NCBI GenBank assembly: GCA_000708835.1
Contig: DF237191.1
Location: forward strand, 65,930 to 129,929
DNA length: 64,000 nt
Direction of reading: 5' to 3'
Source: Klebsormidium nitens
Lineage: Eukaryota; Streptophyta; Klebsormidiophyceae; Klebsormidiales; Klebsormidiaceae
The translations under genes and the position numbers were made by a program. Under the pieces are notes generated by a model that did not search any database, was not told where the DNA came from, and saw only the letters and a list, made by a program, of their open reading frames with translations. Numbering within the stretch: the first letter of the stretch is position 1; the number at the start of each line of letters is the position of its first letter. This document shows positions 36,689 to 47,800 of the stretch, piece after piece.

Positions 36689-39425
36689 ATGGCTGGACCG
36701 AACAAATGCCGCCGATACGAGGGGAGAGTGTGCATAATTACAGCATCAACAGCAGGGATCGGGCTCGGAATTGCGAGGCGGCTTGCACAGGAAGGAGCTT
36801 CCGTCGTTATATCGTCCAGGAAAGAAAAAAACGTGAATGATGCAGTTGCTCAGCTCAAAAAGGAGGGGCTGGAGGCCTTTGGAGTGGTGTGTCATGTTGG
36901 GAGCGCTGAGCACAGGAAGAAGCTGATTGATGAAACAATCCAAGTGAGCCTTCTGTAGATATAGGAGGCTCCAGCAAAGCCTTCTATGCTGTGTTCATCT
37001 TTCAGTCTTACAAGTATTCTACTTTTGTTGCCAGCTTACTGGCCCGAATCACCAGGAACTGATTTGCAAGCCTTCCTGCAACTTCTGGCGTAAACTGTAG
37101 TAACAGATTGCAATCTACCGAGGCTTGAAAGGTTTGACTGTGCCATGCATTGCATGTGACATTTTTGGACATTCGAGTTGTGATCAGTCAAATCTTGAGA
37201 TAGTGGTAGGACTTTTGAAAGCTCCAGCATTGTCTGCATCTGGCACAGGCACACTCCCTAGAGACAGTCACCCAACCACTTGGTGGTAGTTTTTTTTTTT
37301 TCCTGATACAGCGTTTGGAAACAGATTGCCAAAGCTGCGTAAAGTTCTGTCTTTCTGCTCAGAGTAAGGTCAGAATCATGGATGATATCAGCATCCCCCT
37401 CATTTCTTAGTCCATGGAGACTTTGCGTCTGTGCATCCTGCTTTGCGATGAAGGCACTGAAAAGGCAGATTTTACTCCCTGCAGTTATTGTGCCTTTCAT
37501 GATTGCTTGGGCAATCAAATGTTTTAATAGTTTGGCTTGGACATACCTCATGAAAGCGTGAAACATAACTCACAGCGGTTACTTTCTGGAATGCAGAAGT
37601 ATGGCAAGATCGACGTGTTTGTTTCCAATGCTGCTGTCAACCCCGGCGTCGGTCCCATACTGGACATGGCAGAGTCGCAGCTGGACAAGATTCTGGAGAT
37701 CAACGTCAAAGTTTCGGTCCTCCTAGTCCGGGTAAGTTAGAAGATTTCATAACGGCTTTGGCTCTTGGCAGATGCTTTTAGAATGACAGACAACCAGAGA
37801 AGGAGTGCAATTGACGGAACCAGTTGCAATTGCACTGACAGAGAGAGTGGAAGAAGTTGAGCCTACCGTCAGTATCCGGTCAAGATAGAATATTGTCATT
37901 TGCTGCTATCTGGGGGTGGCGGTCTACCATACGTGCCGTAGTGTCAGCCTGATATCAAAGGCACTTTTTGTTATTGTCTCAGCAGTGCTCCCAATCTCAA
38001 TGCACATGTCTACACAAGAGCCCTGTAATACCGGGAACCATGTGCTTCAGTATCTTGGACAAGGACTCTACTGGTTTCGTTCCAACCATCCAACCTAGGA
38101 ATTTCATCACACCAAAAGGTTCAGAAAACAAAATCCACCCAAGCAGCTCCCAAGCAGCTGCAAACATCTGCAGGAAGCAATCCAGCACATCCCGTCTGGC
38201 GGAAGTGTTATCTTCACCTTCTCATTGGCCGCATTCAACCCCTCAGCCCCACTCGCCTTCTATGGCGTCAGCAAGACTGCTCTTCTCGGGGTCACCCGGG
38301 TAAGTCACACCTCAGACTGAGCACCCGTTTCTTGAGTGTTGCAGGAGGCCGCCCCACACATCCCATCAGGCGGTAGCATCATTCTCATCTCGTCAATCAC
38401 AGCCTTCAACCCGGGGGCGCCTCTAGCTATGTACGCAGTCAGCAAGACGGCTCTGCTAGGGCTGACGAGAGTGAGCGTTTCTATCGAAAGGAACTTTTCC
38501 GGAATGTTTTGAAAGACCCCCTTGGTTTCTTTGCAAGGGGCCAAGCTTCATTGCTAGAAGGAAGTCATTAGACGAGATGTACCCTCCGTCCTTGCTCTTG
38601 ATCGTAGTGTGAAAGTTGGGCTCCATTCCTGCTCCCAGTCTTAGTTGAATTTGTTTTGAAGCTATCCTTTGTGGTCTGATTGGAGTAGGGAAGTTGGACA
38701 ACATGAAGTCGTCATGGTCGACCTTTCCTAAAGTTCATGCCTTAACATGTATCTCTTGTAGCATCTCGCTGCCTTCGTCGTACTTTCAACCTCGAGCACC
38801 CTTTCTTTTGCAGGGCCTGGCGGCTGAGCTAGCTCCCAACGTCAGAGTCAACTGCGTCGCCCCGGGTATTGTGCCCACGCACTTCGCAAGCGCTCTGGTA
38901 GCCAACGAGGCCTCGGTGAGTGGCCGTTCGAACCTTGGCTTCGACTGGAATGACTCAATGCGTGGGGTTAGATAGTGACTACTACCGTGGTGCCTTGGCA
39001 GAGAAAATCATGCCACGAAGGGGAGTTTTGTGTTAAGAAGACGCATTAAACAATGTATACATAAGATGAAATCGTATCCTGTTGCTCAACCGGACCGAGT
39101 TTCGTGTCCCTCCTTCATTGCTTTCTGAAAGTCGCTTGAGGCTCCCACTTAAGGCAGGGGTTTTTGCAGGAATCTCAGAGATCATCTGGTGCGACTGCTT
39201 GGATGGTGAGCAGAGGGTTACACCATTTCTATTGCAATGCATGAGGCCCTGATTAACTGCTCTACGTATATGCAGAAGAAAGCCATGGAAGACCAGACCC
39301 TGCTTAAAAGACTTGGGACGCCCGAAGACATTGCAGGGGCGGTGGCCTTTCTAGCCTCCGATGATGCCGCATACGTAACAGGAGAGACCGTGGTTGTGGC
39401 TGGAGGGACGCAGTCAAGGCTCTGA
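36689..39425 (+). CDS. DHRS4: DHRS4-like peroxisomal short-chain dehydrogenase/reductase, 255 aa
   Basis: Exons: 36689-36943, 37597-37731, then either 38174-38299 or 38345-38470, then 38814-38915 and 39276-39425. Using one of the two middle exons gives 768 nt (255 aa). The Rossmann motif is TASTAGIGLG (18-27), the NAAV motif lies at 96-99, and the catalytic triad with exon 38345-38470 is Ser147, Tyr160 and Lys164 (ISSITAF, MYAVSK). NCVAPGIVPTHF and GTPEDIAGAVAFLASDDAAY complete the fold. The C-terminal SRL is a PTS1 peroxisomal signal, as in animal DHRS4, which reduces carbonyls and retinal-type substrates with NADPH. The substrate here is unknown. The ATG chosen gives the usual short leader before YEGRVCIIT. 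The duplicated active-site exon is described separately. Confidence 0.92.
38174..38299 (+). other. Duplicated active-site exon of the SDR gene, candidate mutually exclusive exon
   Basis: This 126-nt segment and the next exon (38345-38470, also 126 nt) are paralogous. EAIQHIPSGGSVIFTFSLAA parallels EAAPHIPSGGSIILISSITA, and FYGVSKTALLGVTR parallels MYAVSKTALLGLTR. Both are open, both start with GAA/GAG after a CTGCAG- or TTGCAG-type acceptor, and both end at a strong donor (GTAAGT and GTGAGC). The catalytic Ser, Tyr and Lys are kept in both. The intron between them is only 45 nt, so splicing one to the other is unlikely and inclusion is probably mutually exclusive. Confidence 0.7.
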
Positions 39426-39959
39426 GAGACGTCGGAAGCAACGAGTAACGTTTGAAGGTACCGCTTCCTAACGAAGTCCGAGAGTCCGAGTTCCATGTAT
39501 ATAACGGGTATATTACGTTGATATGAATCTGGCACGCTCACACTGTAAGGATTTGTCGCATGCAGAGTCTGCTGGTACAAAGACATCTAAGGATAATCAT
39601 TGAGGATTAAAAGAAGGGCTTGCGCGCGGAATCGGACAGAATGATCCTGACAGGTCTTTTGCATCACGCTTTGCATCACCGCTGAGCGCCACCACAAAAA
39701 GCCTACACCTTATGTTCATGTAAGATTGCTCAAACCGAAGCCTGAATGGTTGAGCTCAGAAGGAGCTTGATTCAAAATGGAGTGTCAAAGACTCTACTGA
39801 ATACACGAATATCCTACAAAAATCAGATACCATCAGATTCTTGGCGGCCGCATCGTCTGACAGTCATGGAGTCGAGGAGGGGTCGAGAACTACATGGTAG
39901 GCTCTAGGTACGTCCTTGCACGCATGTTTTGACACCTTTAATTATAGTTTTAAGTGCCA

Positions 39960-40728
39960 CCCGGTAATGACACAGTTTATTCGTCCCCTGATTGGCCAAA
40001 ACCCTTACCGAAGACCACGTTGACCAGCATTCAGTACAACCTTTGCAGTCCCCTCAACCTAGATCGATACAACGTTACAATCTGCACCGTTCGATCCTCA
40101 TCGACGGCTTACACTAGCCAATATTGAGGTTCTGACCTTACTCTACCTGATGCCGGCCGGTCTTCGCTCAGCCACGTGAAGACGGTTTTAAGACCCAAAG
40201 AGGCAGTGTCGATATACAGTATAAGGATTCAACCAAACCCACAAACTCTTAACACCCCACCAAGGGTCTGAGCTTATTAACCTGCTGACCCACCACCTTA
40301 ACTCAGCTTGAAACCCAAGTAATTATAAGGTGCTTTTGACAATATCATCTCGAGTACGCCCGGTAATGACACATTTGATTCGTCCTCTGATTGGTCGGAA
40401 CCCTTTACCACTGACTTCGTTGACCACGAAGTCACCAGATTTAAAGCGCACCCCACCCTAGATCGAAGATTCAAATGATCGACACCGTCAAGCTTTCAAT
40501 CGAACGGCAGAGAAGTACACCATTCGAATGCATCGCAGGCTCCGATACTAAGGCAACCCTAATCATAACTCGTGTCGGCCGGTCTCTCCTAACCCATGAA
40601 GGTTAACCCTGAAACCCCAGAAAGAAGTGTCAGTTTGAGAACAAAATTTGCCCCCACTTCATATGACAAATGTCGGAGCTGATTAGCCAGGTGACCCAGC
40701 ACCTTAACTTGGCATGAAACCCGAGTAA
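39960..40728. repeat. Two diverged direct repeats of about 370 bp, 400-bp period
   Basis: Both copies begin CCCGGTAATGACACA (39960 and 40359), continue with CGTCC[CT]CTGATTGG, share GTCGGCCGGTCT-like internal blocks, and end in CCTTAACT..GC.TGAAACCC.AGTAA (to 40322 and 40728). There is no coding potential. They could be a tandem duplication, a satellite fragment or a degenerate non-LTR/LTR remnant. Confidence 0.6.
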
Positions 40729-40734
40729 GGTGGC

Positions 40735-41390
40735 CATTCTCTTTAGGTACCTACCTATTAGGTATATGAGCATTATATAAGATGTTCCAAGTCGTGCAAT
40801 GTTTCTGCAAAGCACGTGCCAATCTGCCCGGGCCGACGTACGGACGGCCGCCGCTGCTCAGCCTCCTCTCCTGGTCCCGGGCCAGGCTGAGCGGTCACGG
40901 TGCCCGGTCGGACTCGCGCGAGGCCTCGCGGTATTAGGTACCTAGGTAGGTACTCCGTACTGCTCCAGTCTCCATAGTTATCCGGGATCGGGGTTGCATG
41001 GCCGGGAGTCCGGCACCCGGGCGGCCGGGCCGGCCCTCGATTCGCGCACTTTGTGGGCCTCGCGGCCGGGGCCCCGGACCGGGACCCCCCCGGGGCCCCT
41101 AGGGCACTGAGCAGTGAGCAGCCTAGCTGGATGTGCACCGCCGTAAATTTCGATGCGCTGGTCACAATCAAAGTCCTTCTACGAAAATTAATTGGCGTGT
41201 TCAAGGCCCAAGCTAGTGTACTTAATGTACCCCAACACGTGGTTGAGACGCAGCTGCCAGCACCTTGCAAGCTTATATCACAATTAATTCACAGCTCGGC
41301 AAAGGTACACCGGCGCAGGCGTCCCGGACTTCTCGGCCTTGTCTAATGGTATGTACGTGCACATGCTAGGTATGTACTGTGTACACTTGG
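40735..41390. other. GC-rich island with TACCTA motifs and a 14-bp palindrome
   Basis: The composition differs sharply from the flanks. Dense CCGGGCC, GGCCGGCC and GGGGCC blocks run to about 41110, flanked on both sides by TACCTA/TAGGTA elements (40747-40765, 40934-40952, 41350-41390). A perfect palindrome CGCGAGGCCTCGCG lies at 40917-40930. The open frame at 40773-41270 (-) looks compositional rather than real. It may be a CpG-island promoter or inserted DNA. Confidence 0.4.
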
Positions 41391-41885
41391 GACGGCACCC
41401 TTAAAGACGAACGAGGCAGGGTGCAAGGCTTGAGCCCCTGGGGCCTGTACGGTAGGCTGTCAGCCACACTGTAGCTGTGACGGTAAGTTGACGTACACCC
41501 CTTGAAATTCAATGCAGCCACATCAAGTGGGCAATTGCGCTTGCATCACAAACTGATCTGGTGCCGCTTGTTGAACATGTTTTCCAAATTCATCTCTAGA
41601 GTCTACAGCATGCAGCTGGCGCAGGCAAAAGAGACGGGGTGCAACGTACTGCTTTCAGACGCGCAATCCACTTTCCTCCTTGCAAAGATTTTGAATCGAG
41701 TTTGCTGTGACATTGCCAACAATTTTATCCTCTGTTAGCAGTCAAGCCGGCGCAAGCAACGTATAACCTATGCGCTTCTTGCTTGAATGAGGAATGAAGT
41801 AAATGAAATAGGTAGTAGTAAGTCCTCCGTCCATTGCAGGTGTTGGAAGACACTGTAGCGAGCGCTGATCTGCTCCGGAGCAACG

Positions 41886-44800
41886 ATGCAGCTCCTCACA
41901 GCTATCGATGCGCTCTCTCTCTTCCTCGCCCCTCGGGCGGCGCGCGCGGTGCTCGCAGCGGCAGCAGTGTCCCTGGCTCTCTCTACCTTCATAACACATT
42001 CGCTTAGCGCTGGTGACGTCAGGGCCCTGCCGTCCCTCCAAATGGGCGCCAGACTGGTGACGCAGCTCCTGGCGCTGCGGCTTGGCCTTGTTCTCTCAAC
42101 GCTCCTCCACGAGTGGGCCCATTTGGCTGCTGGCGCCGCCATACTCATCACCCGCAAGGCCTTCTGGCTGGAGAAAAACGCACTTGCAAGGGCCTGGTTC
42201 AGCCTGAGCAATGTGCTGGGAAACGTGCCTGTTTCTAGTTGGCTCGCGTGTCTTGTGCCCTTTACCCCCCTCCCAGAAAGCGTGCAGCCTGTGGTGGTGC
42301 TTAGAGGAAAGGGGGCAGCAGAATCTGACAGTCAGTCAGGCCACAAGGGAGGTCATGCTGAGACGGGGTTTTTAGATGCTCAGGACACGTTCGTTCGCCT
42401 TGGGGGGTGGTTTGTCTCCGGAGTATGCTGCGTTTTGATGTGGATGGTTGCGCACAAAGCAGGTGAGAGTGGGTAGCTGCCACTCAATGCCTCTAAGTCT
42501 TGAGTTACTTTTCTGCTTTGCAAGACCTGGCGGTTTTTCCTCCGGCTGCATCCACTGTAAGATGCATCTCAATGCTTCATGGAACCAGGCAAAGAGGTGT
42601 GTTGAGAAGAAAGTAGTGCTGGCTGGATCTATATTGTCTGAAAGACTTGCTCAACACCTACATCCTGTGTATGCAGCTAGAGTGGATGATAGAACCTTTG
42701 GTCGGACCCTGATGCTTCAAAAATAAAAGAACAAGCACTTGACTCAGGCCACATAGCTCTTTCAAGGTTGCAGACGATAATCCAGATGAGTCATCGGTTT
42801 ATTGCCCCTGTTGAAGTAGTCTCAGCTAGGTCATGCGATGAGAATGGTGTTTTCAAAAGTACTTGTTCTGAAACTTACAAAGTACGTCAGAGGATCAAAA
42901 CCCTTAAAACTTGGTATGCTTTGCGTCTTGTCTCCCGCGGGTCTAAACATGTGGCATCGGTTGACTGCGCAGATGGAAACCTGTGGGGCCTGTTCGTCAG
43001 CAATGTGCTAAAGGTAAAGCCACAGAAGTTTCATGCCCAAACTATCTCAACATGCTGAAAAGTTTTGAGCAAACAATGTGCTCTGACCGCAAGGCTTTAA
43101 GCAATGAGTTCTAGCCTGCTTCTTCAATCCCTAATTCTGGCTTCACTCTTTAGTACAATTCTCCGCAACTGCGATGCTCCGTGCTATTGCTTTCTATAAC
43201 AAGGCTTCAAAGCAACCCACATGATTTGAAGGAGGAGTCTTAGGGTTTCCACATTCTGGAGTGATAAGCTCATCAAGAGTACAAGCAGAGCTGATGTTCA
43301 CGGACCTGCAGAGGTGAAGTCGCTGCCAGCAAGTCATTGCGTAGGTCTAGAAAAGGGAATCTGAAGGATGTCTGAGCTTCCAAAGGAGGAATCCAGATGC
43401 TTGGCGAAACAGCATCAGAACCGGGAAGTGTTTCCAGATCCACTACTTCTCTATATGTAGGGCTGTTTGTACACTTTCGCCGGCGCCTGTGCGAGCGACC
43501 TCTACGAAGTCCTGACAGGTAGCGCCACAAAGGGCCACTTCCGCTGCGGTAACTTTGGGCTCATCCTGGTGAAGAGCGTCCGCGAAGGGTGAGCCTTGGG
43601 GCCTCTTCAAAAGTGCTCTTTCATTTTTGCAGCCTCTTATCTCTCTCATTTTGGTTATTACTCTAAAGATAAGACCTGACTCAGCAAACTGGTGCACTCT
43701 AGCGAGATCCCCTTTTGCGGACCTTACTCTCGCTAAAGAAAGGGACCCACATATCAGCCGTTCTTCTGCGAGGAGAGGCGCGGCCGCTTTCATCAGTCAA
43801 CTTGCACATGCTAAAGCTGATTCGATCGGAGAGTCAAGCGAAACATATCGGGCTACACGAACTGCCCCATTGATCATATCCCAGGTTTTCTTTGAACCAC
43901 ACAAGCCATAACGGTTCCCTCAAGCACGACCTACCGTAAACCGTGAACTCCTCCTTATCAAAGAGAACTTTGATTGGCAGACCTCAATCATTCTCCGAGA
44001 ATGCAAGCAAAAGCTGCCTTCTCCACTTGCTTTGCAGGGCGAAGCAGTTGGATATCTTTGCGGCACTGTCGAGCATGTGCGGCATTTCCAGTCAGCGGGG
44101 AGGCCAATCGGGCGGGCTCGTGACGTACGTCAAGAAGTCGGACACGTGCACCGTTGGCGTGCGTGCGAGGATTGTACCCTCCAAGAGAGTGTCCGTGGCT
44201 GACAAGGTGCAGAGAACGACTGATCTAGACGGAAATCGCTTTATATCTGTCACAAAAACCGAAGAAACGATTAGACAAGTGAACTGCGTTTTGAGCGGGA
44301 TTCTTGGCACAAACAAATAAAGGCATTGAGGAATGACAGACTGATAGGTACATTCAAGTTAGCAGCGAATAATGAACCACTGAGATTTGCCGCGTACAAT
44401 TCCTTCGAACTGCGGCAGACTTACACCTGGTCGAGATCCGAAGCGGTCTTTTTGGTTGCTGAAATCCGGAGAGGCCTTCGTCAGGTTTCTTCCTGAACCA
44501 CCGCAAGTTCTCCTCCACATCGCAAAAAAGTCATTCCCGCCGTTTGCCAGAATCACTCATATGACGACCATGCTCATCTCGACTTCTTCAAACTCGACCA
44601 AAACCTACCCCATTAAGACGAGTCTGTCTGAGAGGGGACTGACTCGTGATTACCGCAGACCGTGAGTGAAGAGATCCCTGTCATTTCCAGAAAACATTCC
44701 TCCGGCTAGCTGTGTCAAGGTAAACAATTCCTGTGGCAGCTCCTCTCAACACTCCGGCGCCTCATCTGGTGGGAGAAGGCCAAGGCGAAGCTCACTGGCC

Positions 44801-47800
44801 ACGTCAGCACCGAAGAAAACCCGGTGCAGATGTTCCTAGGGCACACGCGCTTTGCAACCTCGAGGTACGGACAGAATGAACACCTTTCTCTCGATATCCC
44901 ATTTTATCAGAATTACGGCCTCGTTGGAAAATGTTGACTTTTGAAGGTCGTCGTCACGGGCAGCATGCAGTGGACGAAGAGAAGATCCTGAAGTATCCCA
45001 TTTCGCCTGCCCACTCGATTTGGCCTTTGAAACTTTTGTGTGCCTTTTCTTTGCGCATAGCTCCCGATATTACGGCCCGGGTCAGGAACCTTTCAAATGC
45101 CCAGAAGTTTATTGGAGTTCTTCAGGTAGGATGCTTGGAAGAACGACGACCTCATGTCACGCTTCCAAGACGATCAAAATTCTCACTTAAGCCGACTTGC
45201 CTAAAGCTTATAGTATAGTATATAGTTTGCGCCCTGCAACAGCTTATACGTTTCACTTCGAAACCCTGCACCTCATTTCCGGGGGGGCCGGCGTAGCACC
45301 CACGTCACTGACCGTCAGGCAATAAGGGGATGAACAATTTCGCAGGAGGGTCGGTTCGAAGCTTCTGCTGACGTCACTCGTCCGGTGACGGAAAGTTGCA
45401 TTCAGTCACAATCAAGTCACCCTTGGATCATTCTTCACACATACGCCGACGCCCTCATTCAACCATCCTCTAACCCAATTCACTGACCCTCCTCTTTCTC
45501 CCGCAGCATTCCCAGCCCCAACGAGTCGCACCCGCACCAATGGTCCCCCCCCCTCCCCGTCACGCACTGGCAGCACCCCCCCTCGGCGCAAGTTCCCACG
45601 CCCGCCGCCACCCAATTTAGCCTATTTGTCACCCATAACGGCGACTTTGAGTTTTGGAACCTGTACGGTTCGGACCGGACCCACAACGAGATGGCGGCGT
45701 TTTTGGAAAAGGCCCTGTGCCGGCCGGCGCCGGCGCAGTGTGACAGCGTTGTCGTGGCGGGAGTGGTGGAGCTGCTGCGGACACAGGGCCTCTGGGGAGC
45801 AGCGCTGCGTCTCGCCTTCTTTCAAGTGAGCGCCAGACCGGGTCTCATGTATTCTTTGCTCCACGAATTTGGTTCTGTATGATTGATCTGTTTGCTTTTT
45901 TTGACCTCTTCTGAAAGCCGACGAAAATAGGTCGAGGTGTCGCTTTTGTTACCCAACTTAGAGTTTTCAAGTTGGTTTCATGAATCCTTGAAGGGCGAAG
46001 GCCACTCTTGCGTATGAAGAAGTTAGAATCAGCGATTTCAAAACCTGCGACTGAGCAGAAGCATACCGCCGCCTAGACGTTCGTCCTTCCAAACTGTGCC
46101 GAACCCTGTCGGTTTTATGCTTGAATTGTAGAACACTGTTCTCAAGCAACTTTCCAATTTGGACAGTCCACTTCCTGGTTCAGCATTGGCCGCCCCTCTT
46201 TCCCACGTCAAAATGGGCCAATCTTTTGGTCTCGCAAGCTCCCTGATCCATTATTTGTGCCTTTGCCTTCACGTCACGGTACAAACTCGGACCTGGAACG
46301 AGCAGTGTGAGCAAATGTGGCTTCTTTGTACTGATTCTTGCGTACTGTCCGGGTATTACAGACGGTGGTTACCAATTTCTCGGACGTCCTCGACAGCAGC
46401 AATGCAGGCCTTGTCATCCCGGACGCCGCCGCTCAGAAGGCTATGGCCGCTGTTGCCGATGCCGCTTACAAGGCCTTTTTAGAAGGGGCCCAGGAAACCA
46501 CCCCCGACGAAGAGAAGGGCGGGAAAGGGGCGGCCGGCTATGAAGACGGAGAGGGCTTCGCCCGTACGCTATGCCAGGAAATGCGCGCAAACGGACCAGG
46601 TGAGCCTTCGGTAAACATAGATATGAGGTTCTTTCTGCCCAAAATTGGCGTGCAGACGGCCAAAGTAGGGCGCCGATTCTCCCATTACTAGCGAACACTC
46701 AGAAAACCCCATGAATGTTCTTACATGGCATAAGGATTTTCCTTCAGATTCGTTGCTTTCTTGAAAAGAAGCTCTTTTTGTCTGGTCGCAGCTCCCTTGA
46801 AGGCCCTGCCAGAGGCGCAGCTGCAGGCGCTGTGCAGCCAGGCGGTGGTTAACTTCACCGAGAACGACTTGTACACCGCCGTCAAGAAGTTCCTCTTCCG
46901 AGCCAAGGTGAGAGCCAGCCTCTCAGAACTCTGCTCATAAGAGTCCGACGGGTTCATTCGGGCAGCAGAGCCGTGCACAAAAGCGCAGAAGGTGAACCTC
47001 TGCATAGCACGAATACCGAAACGTCAGAAGTATCTCGCCGAGCGTTGAGGTGAGGAATATAAGGCTGAGCGGGTGCGAATTGCAGAGGGTTTGGCTCGTA
47101 AACAAAAAAGAATCGCAACGACAAAGTCGTCTGCCCGTGTCAGATATAATAGAGGGGACGCTTCAATGTGAAACCTGGGCCACTGTGGATATGCAGATGC
47201 ACTCTTGAAGAAGCCCAACATAGCCCGGCCCCATCTCTCGCGTTTGTGATGTGCTCTAAGTCCTGACCATCAAAGAGACGCTGAATGACGTAATACTGCC
47301 TGGTAACACGCACGGAGTCTTTCCGACCTGGCAATCAATGGGCGACTCTAAGGGAAGCCTCGCCTGCTACAAAGCTGCTTTCGTGCTTCATGAACGTGGT
47401 GTCAATTCCGGTGCTGCTCCCTGCAGGGATCCTTTGGGCTGGTCGTCACCACGAGCATTGACACCGATCGCGTGGCCATGGCTGCGTTGAACCAGACCAT
47501 GTCTATGGGCTTCTCGAAGGAGTACCGAACAGTCCTCTACAGGTACTCTTGTCCGAGAGTCTGATTGGCTGGTTACTGCGTTTTGCATTACTCTGGTCAT
47601 TTGATGCCTAGGTATTTGCCTCAGTCAGCTTCCTCAGAAGATCTCGGGAGCGAGAATGCTTCACTGAGAGCCTGAAGCCAGATACAATAAAACAGGCGCA
47701 CAGACTGAACGGCTGATTTGCACACCCTTTGCATGGCCGCCGCCGAGAGCCATTGTGATTAACTTTCACAGATCTCTACAAAATCTGGACGTCCGAGAAT

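Larger units (their letters stand above)
39426..41885. other. 2.5-kb intergenic region with repeats and GC island
   Basis: No gene is supported between the SDR stop and the start of the large membrane gene. It contains a diverged direct repeat (39960-40322 and 40359-40728) and a GC-rich, palindrome-bearing stretch with TACCTA motifs (40735-41390). The last 400 bp are the likely promoter/5' UTR of the downstream gene. Confidence 0.5.

Noticed and set aside
38174-38470. Both duplicated SDR exons included in one transcript
   Set aside because: This would stay in frame but give two active-site segments in one Rossmann fold and require a 45-nt intron; either/or use is more plausible.
40773-41270. 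165-residue minus-strand open frame
   Set aside because: It lies entirely in the GC-rich island, has no family motifs, and its length is expected from composition.
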